Assembly (NCBI GenBank): GCA_020631235.1
Contig: JAHDHQ010000022.1
Coordinates: forward strand, 1-64,000
Length of the DNA: 64,000 nt
DNA from: Saprospiraceae bacterium
GTDB taxonomy: Bacteria; Bacteroidota; Bacteroidia; Chitinophagales; Saprospiraceae
Direction: 5' to 3'
In this document: piece by piece, positions 54,381 to 63,737 of the stretch
Position numbering within the stretch: the first letter of the stretch is position 1
Layout: every line of letters starts with the position of its first letter
Program-made: the position numbers and the translations under genes
Notes under the pieces: generated by a model
Told to the model about the DNA's origin: nothing
What the model saw: only the letters and a program-made list of their open reading frames with translations
The model's database searches: none

Positions 54381-55055
54381 CTAAATACTTAATGTTTCCC
54401 CAACGGCGGGCAAAAGTAGCTGTAAGTTTTTATTCTTAAAAGCTTCTTTAGCTTTAAATGCATCCATTTTAATAATATCGAATGTGTCGTAATGGCATCC
54501 AATGATTTTATCACACTCCACAAATTGGGCTGCAAGGACTGCGTCTTCATAACCCATAGTAAAATTATCGCCCAAAGGAAAAATGGAAAATGATAATTTA
54601 GGGCAGGTCATGGGGATTAACTTCATATCCATAGTCAATGCCGTATCACCTGAAAAATAAAAGCAAAAATTATCGTCCCATATTACAAAACCACCTGGAT
54701 TGCCCGCATAACTTCCATCCCCAAACGAACTGCTATGAATAGCATTAACATATTTTACTGTGCCAAAGTCAAATGCATATTTGCCTCCATGATTTAGATG
54801 ATGCACTTTATATTTTTTTTCAGCAAAATGACTCGCTACTTCATAGTTAGCTATTAAAGTACAATCGGAATTGTTTTTTAGAATCTGTTCTGCTTCTCTA
54901 ATGTGATCTACGTGTCCATGCGATAAAAGCACGTAATCAGCTTTAATATTATCAATGTCTATATTGGGATCAGTAATAAATGGGTCAAATACTAAACTTT
55001 TACCTCCAAATTTGATTATAAAAGAAGAGTGGCCTAAATAAGTAACATCCATCAT
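54381..55055 (-). CDS. UPF0173-type metal-dependent hydrolase
   Basis: A 224-residue metallo-beta-lactamase-fold hydrolase of the UPF0173/YtkL group. Metal ligands appear in LLSHGHVDHI (HxHxDH), in NAIHSSSFGDGS and in YFSGDTAL, with the late His in IIGCHYDTFD. Substrate unknown. It is the first gene of the parAB operon; a -7-like TAACTTTG lies on the minus strand at 55081-55074. Confidence 0.85.
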   Translation of the reverse strand: MMDVTYLGHSSFIIKFGGKSLVFDPFITDPNIDIDNIKADYVLLSHGHVDHIREAEQILKNNSDCTLIANYEVASHFAEKKYKVHHLNHGGKYAFDFGTVKYVNAIHSSSFGDGSYAGNPGGFVIWDDNFCFYFSGDTALTMDMKLIPMTCPKLSFSIFPLGDNFTMGYEDAVLAAQFVECDKIIGCHYDTFDIIKMDAFKAKEAFKNKNLQLLLPAVGETLSI

Positions 55056-55133
55056 AATTTATTTTGTAGCTTACAAAGTTAGGTATTTGTTAAACATAGA
55101 ATCTCAATTTTAAAATAATTAAAAAGCGTAATT

Positions 55134-55670
55134 ATGATCAGTGTAATAAGTGGAACCAATAGAGTGGGATCAAATTCATCTAAAATAGCAAAACATTACT
55201 TTAAGGTATTAAATGAGATGGAAGCGGAGGTGAAATATTTTAGCTTGGAGGATTTAAATGGTGTCACCATTGAGGCAGAAATGTATAGTGCTGACAAACA
55301 AGATCCGAAAGTAGCGAAACTTCAGGAAGAAGCCTTTTTTCCAGCAGATAAATTGATTGTTATTGTGCCAGAGTACAATGGAGGTGTTTCTGGTATTTTT
55401 AAATGGCTTATTGACGCCATTTCTATCAGAGAAAAAGATAAAAACTTTAAGGGAAAGAAGGTTTGTTTAGTTGGTGTGGCTAGTGGTAGAGCCGGCAACT
55501 TGCGCGGATTAGATTATCTAAGTTCGTGTTTGCAATATTTAGGAATGACTGTTTTTAGCCACAAATTGCCTTTATCTCAAATTGGGAAAGTGATCAAAGA
55601 AGATGGCACAATTGATGACTTTTCTGCGCAAGTCATAAAACAACAAATAACTGATTTTATCGCTTTCTAA
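55134..55670 (+). CDS. NADPH-dependent FMN reductase family protein
   Basis: A 178-residue flavodoxin-like protein: [17 protein letters not shown] (phosphate-binding loop), [20 protein letters not shown] and [17 protein letters not shown]. It should bind FMN and reduce quinones, azo compounds or metals with NAD(P)H. It overlaps the rocD gene by four bases tail to tail. Confidence 0.92.
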   Translation: MISVISGTNRVGSNSSKIAKHYFKVLNEMEAEVKYFSLEDLNGVTIEAEMYSADKQDPKVAKLQEEAFFPADKLIVIVPEYNGGVSGIFKWLIDAISIREKDKNFKGKKVCLVGVASGRAGNLRGLDYLSSCLQYLGMTVFSHKLPLSQIGKVIKEDGTIDDFSAQVIKQQITDFIAF

Positions 55671-56908
55671 GCCTTTTCAAAGGCCAAGAAAGTTTTTTCA
55701 ATAATATCACAACAAGTATGCAGTTGCTCTTCCGTAATTACAAGCGGAGGTGCAAATCGGATAATGTTTCCATGGGTAGGTTTTGCAAGCAGACCATTAT
55801 CTCTAAGCGCTAAACATATGTCCCATCCAGTACTGCTATCTTCCGTGTCATTTACGACTACTGCATTTAATAAACCCTTTCCTCTAACGAGAACGGCAAG
55901 ATCCGTTTTGTCGACCATTAGTTGCATTCTTTCTCGGAATATTTTTCCTAAATGTTCTGCTTTTTCTGCTAGATTTTCATCCCTTACTACTTCTAATGCA
56001 GCCATGGCCACTTTACAAGCTAAAGGATTACCTCCAAACGTTGACCCATGTTCCCCAGGCTTGATGCTCAACATGATTTCATCTCTTGCTAAAACGGCAG
56101 ATACAGGAAGTACACCTCCTGACAAAGCTTTTCCTAAAATGAGAATGTCTGGTTTAAAACCTTCATGATCACAACATAAAAGTTTACCTGTTCTAGCTAT
56201 TCCGGTTTGTACTTCGTCGGCAATAAAAAGCACATTTTTTGATTTACACAACTCGTAAGCTTTTCTCAAATAACCTTCATCAGGGACAACTACTCCAGCT
56301 TCTCCTTGAATGGGTTCTACCATAAATCCTGCTACATTCGGATCTTCTAATGCCTGCTCTAAAGCGGATAAATCATTATAAGGTATATTGCTAAAACCAG
56401 GCATGTATGGACCAAAGCCTTTATAAGAACTAGGATCGACAGAAGTGGAGATGGCTGCTAAGGTTCGACCCCAGAAATTGCCATCAGCGAAAATGATTTT
56501 AGCTTTATTTTCTTCCACACCTTTGACCGTGTATGCCCATTTTCTGCAAAGCTTTACAGCGGTTTCTCCGCCTTCCACACCGGTATTCATGGGTAATACT
56601 TTATCATACCCGAAGTACTCCGCCATAAATTTTTCATAAATGCCTAAAACATCATTATAAAAAGCTCTTGATGTAAGGGTTAAATCTTTTGCTTGGTCAT
56701 TTAAGGCACCCACTATTCTTGGGTGACAATGTCCTTGGTTTACCGCAGAATAGGCACTTAAAAAATCATAATAATGCTTTCCTTCGACATCCCATAATTC
56801 GACTCCTTTGCCTTTAGAGAGTACTACTGGCAATGGATGATAATTATGTGCTCCATACTTATCTTCTATAGCCATCAATGATTTTGAATTGTGAGTTGTC
56901 GCGTCCAT
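55667..56908 (-). CDS. rocD: Ornithine aminotransferase
   Basis: A class III PLP transaminase of 413 residues that converts ornithine and 2-oxoglutarate to glutamate semialdehyde and glutamate. Diagnostic segments: [64 protein letters not shown], the PLP-lysine motif [16 protein letters not shown], and [13 protein letters not shown]. The segments after the active site are those of OAT rather than of acetylornithine transaminase. An ATG 11 codons in is also possible as start. Monocistronic; a -7-like TACTTTTG lies upstream at 56937-56930 on the minus strand. Confidence 0.95.
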   Translation of the reverse strand: MDATTHNSKSLMAIEDKYGAHNYHPLPVVLSKGKGVELWDVEGKHYYDFLSAYSAVNQGHCHPRIVGALNDQAKDLTLTSRAFYNDVLGIYEKFMAEYFGYDKVLPMNTGVEGGETAVKLCRKWAYTVKGVEENKAKIIFADGNFWGRTLAAISTSVDPSSYKGFGPYMPGFSNIPYNDLSALEQALEDPNVAGFMVEPIQGEAGVVVPDEGYLRKAYELCKSKNVLFIADEVQTGIARTGKLLCCDHEGFKPDILILGKALSGGVLPVSAVLARDEIMLSIKPGEHGSTFGGNPLACKVAMAALEVVRDENLAEKAEHLGKIFRERMQLMVDKTDLAVLVRGKGLLNAVVVNDTEDSSTGWDICLALRDNGLLAKPTHGNIIRFAPPLVITEEQLHTCCDIIEKTFLAFEKA

Positions 56909-56963
56909 TTCTTATTTTTTAATTTGAACAAAAGTAAGCATCTAAATTTAAATTAGGTAGGCT

Positions 56964-57587
56964 TTAATTAATGAGCTCATGATAGATTTTGTCAATTTGA
57001 AGTATCAAAGATTGTTTTTCAGAGTTATCAATGACAAAATGGGCAAAAGCTAATTTTTTTTCATCCGTCCACTGGTTGTTCATACGTTGTAATATTTCTG
57101 ATTCATTCCAGTTGTTACGCTGTTTTATCCTATTTATTTTTTTGTCCAATGCTGCTGTAACTAAAATGATCTTATCAAAAGATGTATACAACCCCTCTTC
57201 AATCAGAATGGCTGATTCTTCTAAAACAAAAGGACTATTTTGTTCATCACTCCATCTATTGAAGTCATTTTTTACGGCTGGATGGACTAATTGGTTTAAT
57301 TGAGCTAAAAGTGCTCGATCATTAAATACTTTTTGGGCAATGAAAGCCCGATTTAGTGTAGCATCATCATTGTACGCTTCTTTACCTAGCAAGTTGGTAA
57401 TATTAAGAACGAGTTCATGATCCTTCACCATTAGTTTTTTTGCTTCTTTATCCGCATAATAGCAGGGAATCCCATATATGGAGAATAATTGACAAACCAA
57501 AGATTTACCCGAACCTATACCTCCTGTTACACCTACTTTTATTGTTTTTGCCAATGTCGTTTCTTTTGACTCAATATAGTAATTCAT
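56964..57587 (-). CDS. coaE: Dephospho-CoA kinase
   Basis: Last enzyme of CoA synthesis; 207 residues from ATG 57587. P-loop GVTGGIGSGKS, YADKEAKKLM, LNQLVHPAVK and RIKQRNNW are typical. The frame extends 14 codons further to a TTG at 57629; I reject that because the ATG version gives the normal CoaE length and the extension would end 40 bases from the divergent gene. Divergent from the lipoprotein at 57669. Confidence 0.93.
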   Translation of the reverse strand: MNYYIESKETTLAKTIKVGVTGGIGSGKSLVCQLFSIYGIPCYYADKEAKKLMVKDHELVLNITNLLGKEAYNDDATLNRAFIAQKVFNDRALLAQLNQLVHPAVKNDFNRWSDEQNSPFVLEESAILIEEGLYTSFDKIILVTAALDKKINRIKQRNNWNESEILQRMNNQWTDEKKLAFAHFVIDNSEKQSLILQIDKIYHELIN

Positions 57588-57668
57588 ATGTTCAAAATCA
57601 AAACTTAAAATAAATGCTTCTTTTTCCAACCAAGCACTATTTTTCAGAGGTCTTTATAATACAAGCCA

Positions 57669-58145
57669 ATGCATTATCCAATGATTAGAGTTCTTAGCGC
57701 CATTCTTTTAATTGCCATGATTATTACGGCAAGCTGTATGAAGTCTACTATTAACCATTGTAGTGAATCAAGTTTTCCTATTGAATTTAATACAAGTGTG
57801 GCAGAAGAAAATGGTGATTTTGCAGAACTCACGTTTAAGATGCAAATGTCGGATTGTTTTTCCCACCAGACTCTTCAGGGAATTGATTCCCAAGAAGGTG
57901 TATTTATTTACCAAGATTCTTCAAGCCATTTGCGTTATGATATTGGTTTCTTAGCAGGAGAAAATGTACAAGAGGGTGAGGAAGGTGCTATTACTGAGAA
58001 TGCCGTGGATACGCCATTTAGATATTTAGAACGCAACGACGAATTGATCTTTACTTTCCCTGCCTTATCCGCCAATTTTGTGCTTGAAAATATTTCTCTA
58101 AAAAATGAAATCATAGATATTTTAAAAACAGTTGATATCCAATAG
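57669..58145 (+). CDS. Small lipoprotein of unknown function
   Basis: A 158-residue protein with signal segment VLSAILLIAMII and lipobox TASC. The mature part (about 135 residues) contains a Cys pair (NHCSES, SDCFSH) and beta-rich stretches (FAELTFKMQM, VFIYQDSSSH, ELIFTFPALS). No family recognised. An ATG at the fifth codon (57681) would serve as well. It may be the first gene of the short operon leading to the crotonases. Confidence 0.62.
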   Translation: MHYPMIRVLSAILLIAMIITASCMKSTINHCSESSFPIEFNTSVAEENGDFAELTFKMQMSDCFSHQTLQGIDSQEGVFIYQDSSSHLRYDIGFLAGENVQEGEEGAITENAVDTPFRYLERNDELIFTFPALSANFVLENISLKNEIIDILKTVDIQ

Positions 58146-58213
58146 ATTTTTAGCACAGATTCTGCTCTTTTTATTAATAACTAGTCCATATCTTGCAAGC
58201 GAATTAACAAACC

Positions 58214-58483
58214 ATGGAAATTACTTGCGAAATAAGTCTTTATCCACTTACTAATGACTACGAGACCGTCATTATTCCTTGTATTCAGTACCTTAAAAAA
58301 CAATTGGAATTGCAAGTCTATACACATGCGATGTCTACCTTCATTAAAGGAGATTCGAGTGTGGTTTTCGCAAGCCTTTCTGATTTGTACAAACAATCGT
58401 TTATGGAATCAAGTACCCATAGTTTGGTCATTAAAATTATTAACAAAAAACTGCCCGTTGAAGATGGTTTTTTATCATTCTAA
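58214..58483 (+). CDS. YkoF/MTH1187-like thiamine-binding family protein
   Basis: An 89-residue protein beginning MEITCEISLYPLTNDYETVI. It continues with a ferredoxin-like alpha/beta pattern (IQYLKKQL, HAMSTFIKGDSS, FMESSTHSLVIKIINK) that fits the MTH1187/YkoF thiamine-binding fold. It may bind thiamine or a related small molecule. It is five bases before the first crotonase gene and so probably cotranscribed. Confidence 0.7.
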   Translation: MEITCEISLYPLTNDYETVIIPCIQYLKKQLELQVYTHAMSTFIKGDSSVVFASLSDLYKQSFMESSTHSLVIKIINKKLPVEDGFLSF

Positions 58484-58488
58484 AAGAA

Positions 58489-59265
58489 ATGGAAATGACA
58501 ATATTTGAAAAAATAGGAAGTATTGGTAAAATTACTTTAAATCGGCCCGAAGTGTATCACAGTGTTAATGCACAAATGGCAAAAGAACTGCATGAACATT
58601 TGGACCGCTGCAAAGAAGGTGATATTCGAGTTGTTTTTATTACAGCCACGGGCAAAGCCTTTTGTGCAGGCCAAGATTTGAAAGAAACCATGGGCGGTGA
58701 TATTGTAGAAATCATCGGTCATGCTGTCGACCAACATTATAATCCACTAGTAAAGCGCATTCATCATTTAGCAAAGCCAGTAGTATGTGCTGTAAATGGG
58801 ATGGCAGTTGGCGCAGGAGCAAACTTAGCTTTAGTATGTGATATTGTGCTGGCTAAGGAAAGCGTAAATTTTATTCAAGCTTTTTCTAAAATTGGACTTA
58901 TTCCTGATACGGCTGGCACCTATATTTTGCCTCGACTAGTAGGATTTAAAAAAGCCTTAGGCTTAGCTATGCTAGCTGATAAAGTTACCGGTAAACAAGC
59001 CGAAAAAATGGGCATGATTTACAAAGCATTTCCAGATGATCAATTTGAATCTGAATCTTGGAAGATTGCAGAAAGATTAGCAGAAATGCCTACAAAAGCA
59101 CTAGCTCTGACCAAGAAAGCATATAATGAAAGCATGACGAATGATTTAAATACACAGCTAGAACTTGAAAAAGATTTACAGATTGCGGCTGGACAGACCC
59201 ATGATTTTGCAGAAGGAGTTATGGCGTTTGTACAAAAAAGAAAACCAGTTTTTAAAGGTAAATAA
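58489..59265 (+). CDS. PaaG-like enoyl-CoA hydratase/isomerase
   Basis: A 258-residue crotonase: KITLNRPEVYHSVN, AFCAGQDLKE (first oxyanion-hole strand), AVNGMAVGAGANLALVCDIV (second), and FSKIGLIPDTAGTYILPRLVG, where the DTAGT triad replaces DxGG(S/T) of PaaG-type ring-opening isomerases. It probably isomerises a ring or double bond of a CoA thioester. The neighbours (another crotonase and a PaaY-like protein) suggest phenylacetyl-CoA-type catabolism, but the monooxygenase genes are not here. Confidence 0.82.
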   Translation: MEMTIFEKIGSIGKITLNRPEVYHSVNAQMAKELHEHLDRCKEGDIRVVFITATGKAFCAGQDLKETMGGDIVEIIGHAVDQHYNPLVKRIHHLAKPVVCAVNGMAVGAGANLALVCDIVLAKESVNFIQAFSKIGLIPDTAGTYILPRLVGFKKALGLAMLADKVTGKQAEKMGMIYKAFPDDQFESESWKIAERLAEMPTKALALTKKAYNESMTNDLNTQLELEKDLQIAAGQTHDFAEGVMAFVQKRKPVFKGK

Positions 59266-59285
59266 CTAGAAAATAACAATACGAA

Positions 59286-60062
59286 ATGTCAGAAAGTCAA
59301 CAAAAAATGGGCTCTGTAGAAATGCAAATTGAAGACGGTATAGCCACACTTGAGTTTTTCCATCCGCAACATAATTCATTACCTAGTACACTTCTTTCTT
59401 TATTAGCTAAATCTATAACTGAGCTTGGTGACAATGATCAAGTAAAATTGATTATTCTAAAAAGTGGTGGAGATAGAACGTTTTGTGCAGGTGCCAGTTT
59501 TGATGAGATGATTCAGATAGAAACATTCGATACAGGTAAAGCCTTTTTTATGGGTTTTGCTAATGTCATAAATGCTTGTAGAAAATGTCCTAAATTGATC
59601 ATTGGAAGAGTTCAAGGAAAAGCTGTGGGAGGTGGTGTAGGACTAGCTTCAGCTGTAGATTATTGCATGGCCACTAAATATGCTTCAGTTAAATTAAGTG
59701 AATTGGCAGTTGGCATTGGTCCATTTGTAGTTGGTCCAGCAGTCGAACGAAAAATAGGATTATCAGCCATGTCCCAAATGGCTATAAACGCTACTGAATG
59801 GCAAACTGCAGCTTGGGCAAAACAAAAAGGTTTGTTTGCTGAAGTTTTTGAGTCTGTAGATCAATTGAATGAGTACATATCTCATTTTGCCAAGAATCTC
59901 ACACAAAAAAATATGGAAGCCATGCGTTTATTAAAACAAGTGTTTTGGGAAGGATGCGAAAATTGGGACCAATTGTTGGAAGATAGAGCAGAATTAAGTG
60001 GACGTCTTATTTTATCTGATGATGCAAAAAAAGCCATTGATTCTTTTAAAAGCAAAGCATGA
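59286..60062 (+). CDS. Enoyl-CoA hydratase/isomerase family protein
   Basis: A 258-residue crotonase with the pattern FCAGASFDEMI (first oxyanion strand), RVQGKAVGGGVGLASAVDYC (second) and LSELAVGIGPFVVGPAVERK. The active-site loop differs from its neighbour and lacks one of the common Glu residues at ELAVGIGP, so it may be a hydratase of another chain or a ligase-related variant. It starts 20 bases after the PaaG-like gene, and its stop TGA overlaps the ATG of the next gene as ATGA. Confidence 0.8.
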   Translation: MSESQQKMGSVEMQIEDGIATLEFFHPQHNSLPSTLLSLLAKSITELGDNDQVKLIILKSGGDRTFCAGASFDEMIQIETFDTGKAFFMGFANVINACRKCPKLIIGRVQGKAVGGGVGLASAVDYCMATKYASVKLSELAVGIGPFVVGPAVERKIGLSAMSQMAINATEWQTAAWAKQKGLFAEVFESVDQLNEYISHFAKNLTQKNMEAMRLLKQVFWEGCENWDQLLEDRAELSGRLILSDDAKKAIDSFKSKA

Positions 60063-60652
60063 TATATTCTTTTGATGGACATATTCCTATAGTACATGAA
60101 TCTTCTTTTATCCATCCTCAAGCAACGGTGACTGGTAATGTGATTATTGGGAAAAACGTGTATGTTGGGCCTGGCGCAGCCATTAGAGGAGATTGGGGTG
60201 AAATAGTTATAGAAGATGGTTGCAACGTGCAAGAAAATTGTACGATCCATATGTTCCCAGGCGTAACCGTCACATTATCTACATCAGCGCATATCGGCCA
60301 CGGCGCAATTATTCATGGCGCAAATGTAGGGCAGAATTGCTTGATAGGTATGAATGCCGTAATTATGGATAGAGTAGATATTGGCAAAGAATCCATCATT
60401 GGAGCATTGTCATTTATCAAAGCAGATACTATCGTTCCGGAAAGAAGTCTAGTTGTTGGGAATCCGGCGAAAATAATAAAACAAGTTTCGGATGAAATGC
60501 TAGCTTGGAAAACCAAAGGGACTGAGCTGTATCAGCGATTACCGGCTATGTGCTATGATACTTTGAAAGCTTGCGAACCATTACGAAGCATACCAGAAAA
60601 GAGACCTCAACAAAAAATGTATTTCGAAACTTGGAACGCTACAAAAAAGTAG
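60059..60652 (+). CDS. PaaY/gamma-carbonic anhydrase-like hexapeptide protein
   Basis: A 197-residue left-handed beta-helix protein: hexapeptide repeats from PQATVTGNVIIGKNVYVGPG, with the metal-ligand set AIRGDWGEI, NVQENCTIHM and HIGHGAIIHG, and a C-terminal helix. The IRGD...NVQE...HxxxH pattern matches the gamma-CA/PaaY group, in which PaaY is a thioesterase linked to phenylacetate breakdown. Activity may be esterase, thioesterase or carbonic anhydrase. Third gene of the crotonase operon. Confidence 0.88.
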   Translation: MIYSFDGHIPIVHESSFIHPQATVTGNVIIGKNVYVGPGAAIRGDWGEIVIEDGCNVQENCTIHMFPGVTVTLSTSAHIGHGAIIHGANVGQNCLIGMNAVIMDRVDIGKESIIGALSFIKADTIVPERSLVVGNPAKIIKQVSDEMLAWKTKGTELYQRLPAMCYDTLKACEPLRSIPEKRPQQKMYFETWNATKK

Positions 60653-60659
60653 GGTTCGC

Positions 60660-61628
60660 CTAATTAAACTTCATAATTTCATCCAAATTCACAGATAATT
60701 TCCCGCATTGTTCGGATGGAGCTGAATAATCAGCTTCTACTTTATAACCGTAAAATGCTTTTAAAATTTGTCTCATTTGGTCTTTAGATAATCTAGCCGT
60801 CGTTTCATCAAAGTTCATTTCAGCGTAAGTAACAGAACCTGCATTGTTAACGCAAAAGTCAACGACTATTCTTTTGCCTTTTTGACCAGCAAAATTTACT
60901 TTGAGAAGCTCTTTTATATTTCTATGAATGACTCTTCTTCCAAAAACTCCATTGCCAGATCCGTCATATTTACCCTTGTCTATACCGCCAGTTCCCACGC
61001 CACTATCTCCATCATTACCTTCTTTATCAGCGCCTTTTCCATCGCCTTTTTCACCTTTGCCTGATCCACTTCCATCTTGATTTGAGGGCGGTGCATCTTT
61101 CTTGCCTGTCTTGGGTGCTGTACTCTTTTTGCCTGCTTTGGGCTTAGGCGTTGGTACTTCTATGGTTTCAGGAACTTCTTCAAAATCAGTGTCAGGACTG
61201 GGATCTTCGATTTCGATATCTTCGACCTCAACATCTATATCAGCTGCAGGAATTTCTGCTTCTTCAATAACCGTTTCAGACTCTATTATGGGAGGAGTAG
61301 GTGGCTTAGGTGTAGGAATGTCAATTTTAGGTTTTTTAACCTCAATTTCTTCTACCTTTTTGTCTTCAATTTTTGCTACAGGTTCTTCTTTTTTTCTCTG
61401 TGCACCTTCTTTTTCTTTGGCCTTATTACTATTCGAACTAGGAGCAGGCACAAATTCTATAGGCTCTTCAAAGTTTACTTTTACATGAAATTGTCTCGCC
61501 TGTGCCTTTTCTGGCTCGTAGGGACATCCCCACAAAAAAGCTAACAAAACAAGTAGACTGTGAAATACTAAAGATATTCTCTTGGCTTTAGTTTTATTTG
61601 GCTGTGGTATTTTATTTGCGTCACTCAT
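60660..61628 (-). CDS. TonB-like energy transducer
   Basis: A 322-residue protein with an N-terminal membrane anchor (about 17-38), a long Glu/Lys/Pro-rich linker (PKIDIPTPKPPTPP, KPKAGKKSTAPKTGK), a Gly/Asp/Ser-rich GSGSGKGEKGDGKG segment, and a folded C-terminal domain (RNIKELLKVNFAGQKGKRIV, CVNNAGSVTYAEM) typical of Bacteroidota TonB or AgmX/PglI-like proteins. It should couple the proton-motive force to an outer-membrane transporter. ExbB/ExbD are not adjacent. Confidence 0.8.
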   Translation of the reverse strand: MSDANKIPQPNKTKAKRISLVFHSLLVLLAFLWGCPYEPEKAQARQFHVKVNFEEPIEFVPAPSSNSNKAKEKEGAQRKKEEPVAKIEDKKVEEIEVKKPKIDIPTPKPPTPPIIESETVIEEAEIPAADIDVEVEDIEIEDPSPDTDFEEVPETIEVPTPKPKAGKKSTAPKTGKKDAPPSNQDGSGSGKGEKGDGKGADKEGNDGDSGVGTGGIDKGKYDGSGNGVFGRRVIHRNIKELLKVNFAGQKGKRIVVDFCVNNAGSVTYAEMNFDETTARLSKDQMRQILKAFYGYKVEADYSAPSEQCGKLSVNLDEIMKFN

Positions 61629-61706
61629 ACTTCAAAATTAAATCCTTACTACAACATAATGCATTTTTAGTACATTAAATTGTTAAATATGTGTAAAAGT
61701 CTGTTT

Positions 61707-63737
61707 CTAAGTCGTTAAATCAATGCTATTCACGGTAGTTGGTACTTCTTTTCCCAACCATTTGACCACGAAAAATAAAATGATGCCAGAGATAACTAAA
61801 AGTATTAGACTAATGAGCCAGCCTCCACCCAGAATGATGGAAAAACTTATGCCTACTAAACTCACTATTCCTACAGTTAATGCATATGGTAATTGGGTTT
61901 TTACATGATCTAAATGATTGCAGTCTGTGGCTAAACTACTCAGTATGGTCGTATCTGATATGGGACTGCAATGATCACCCAATACACTTGCACCCAATAC
62001 AGTAGAAATAACGCACAAAATAATCTCCATAGTTAAATCGCTATCCATGCCATTGGCCAAACAAACAGCATAGGCGGTGGGGATAGCAATTGGATATAAT
62101 ATGGCCATTGTACTCCAAGACGAACCAGTGCTAAAAGAAATGAAAGCCGCCAATAGAAAGATGATAGCTGGCAAAACATATGGATTTAGATGTTCACCTA
62201 AGGTATTACTTAAATAGTCGGCGGTATGCAAGTGTTGTGTAGTGGCGGCTAATGCCCAAGCTAGCACTAATATTATAATGGCTGGCAGCATCGTTTTAAA
62301 CCCAGTTACCATCCAATGCATGGAGTCCATTAATTTCATCGTGCGGCTAGATACTGTGATAATAAGTGCAGATAGAACACCCAAAAATGAAGCCCAAATT
62401 AATGCCGCATAAGAATCGCCAGATCCTATAACATTTCCTAATTTAGTTAAGAAGCCACCTTCCATAGCTGCCCAGACTGAGCTCCAAGAATATTGGTCTA
62501 AGGAAAGCCCCTCGGTTAAACTATTAAAGCCTGTTGAAAATAAACCTAAAACAGTAGAAAGGATAACAATAAGGATTGGGATGGCTGCGTGCCACCAAAT
62601 AAGTTTTGATTTCTTGACAGGACTCAAGTCTTCCATGTCTGGCTCATCTTCCTCTTCAGTCTGAGCAGGAGATACTTGTCCTGTAGTTCTTGCTCGAACT
62701 TCAGCTTTATGCATAGGACCAAAATCCTTACGTTGAAAAATGATGAATAGGATAAAAGCCAAGGTTAAAAATGGATAAAAGCTATACTTTAATGAACTCA
62801 AAAATAAAGAATAAGGCGTCTGATCTTTTAATAATTCAATGCTGGCACTAGCATCACCAATATAAGCTAATTCTGCTCCAATCCAAGTCGTTATAAAAGC
62901 TACCGCTGCTACAGGTGCAGCAGTACTATCTACTATGTAAGCAAGTTTTTCACGACTTATTCTAAATCGGTCTGTTGCGGATCTCATGGTATTTCCAACG
63001 ATTAGTGTATTAGCATAATCATCGAAGAAAATTAATACACCTAAAATCCAAGTTATACATTGGGTACTTACAGGGTCCTTAGCGTATTTAGACATCTTTT
63101 TTACGATTCCTAACATTCCTCCATTTTTAGAAATGATCGCAACCATACCTCCTATAAGTAACGAGAATAAAATAATGGACAAATGCCCACTATCCGATAA
63201 TGCCTTGACTACATAAGTGTCAACAGCGGTCAATAAAGATTTGATATAAAAGCTTAAACTTGTCCACTGCATTCCTCCGATGATGAATACTCCACTGAAT
63301 ATACCTATAAACAAAGAGATAATAACTTCTTTAAAAATAAGGGCAAGTATAATAGCAATGAGCGGGGGAACTAAAGACATCCATAAGGGAATCTTTTTTA
63401 ATTGAATCTTAGCTTTTTTGGTTGTGTTTGTATGATATAATACTTGTTGTTTTCCAGAAGTAATGAATAGTAAGCCTTCTTTTTGATTTGGGATTTTAGA
63501 TATCCCGTTTTTTATTTCCAATGTCTGCGGATCTCCATTAATATATACATCCAATTCGCCATTTTGCTTATTACCGACGTTTAAATAAATTGATTCGTTA
63601 TTTAGTTGTAAGCTCAGTTCATTTAGATGTACTTTTGCATCAATAGTTTCATTGCTAGTGCTATAATGAGTGGTATCTGTTTGACCGATACACAACATTG
63701 GCAAAGCAAACCAAAAAATAAAGAGATAATGTTTCAT
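61707..63737 (-). CDS. NhaC-family Na+/H+ antiporter with exported N-terminal domain
   Basis: A 676-residue protein. Residues 1-18 form a signal peptide (LPMLCIGQT); about 20-105 is a beta-rich exported domain (ELSLQLNNESIYLNVGN and similar). The rest is an NhaC-type antiporter with about 11-12 membrane helices: FFDDYANTLIVGNTMR, VDSTAAPVAAVAFITTW, STGSSWSTMAILYPIAIPTA and GDHCSPISDTTILSS are family marks. It should exchange Na+ for H+ or a dicarboxylate for another. The extra domain, absent from classical NhaC, would face the periplasm. Confidence 0.88.
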   Translation of the reverse strand: MKHYLFIFWFALPMLCIGQTDTTHYSTSNETIDAKVHLNELSLQLNNESIYLNVGNKQNGELDVYINGDPQTLEIKNGISKIPNQKEGLLFITSGKQQVLYHTNTTKKAKIQLKKIPLWMSLVPPLIAIILALIFKEVIISLFIGIFSGVFIIGGMQWTSLSFYIKSLLTAVDTYVVKALSDSGHLSIILFSLLIGGMVAIISKNGGMLGIVKKMSKYAKDPVSTQCITWILGVLIFFDDYANTLIVGNTMRSATDRFRISREKLAYIVDSTAAPVAAVAFITTWIGAELAYIGDASASIELLKDQTPYSLFLSSLKYSFYPFLTLAFILFIIFQRKDFGPMHKAEVRARTTGQVSPAQTEEEDEPDMEDLSPVKKSKLIWWHAAIPILIVILSTVLGLFSTGFNSLTEGLSLDQYSWSSVWAAMEGGFLTKLGNVIGSGDSYAALIWASFLGVLSALIITVSSRTMKLMDSMHWMVTGFKTMLPAIIILVLAWALAATTQHLHTADYLSNTLGEHLNPYVLPAIIFLLAAFISFSTGSSWSTMAILYPIAIPTAYAVCLANGMDSDLTMEIILCVISTVLGASVLGDHCSPISDTTILSSLATDCNHLDHVKTQLPYALTVGIVSLVGISFSIILGGGWLISLILLVISGIILFFVVKWLGKEVPTTVNSIDLTT

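Noticed and set aside
57588-57629. TTG-started N-terminal extension of CoaE
   Set aside because: The ATG version matches the usual CoaE length and the extension shows no conserved feature.
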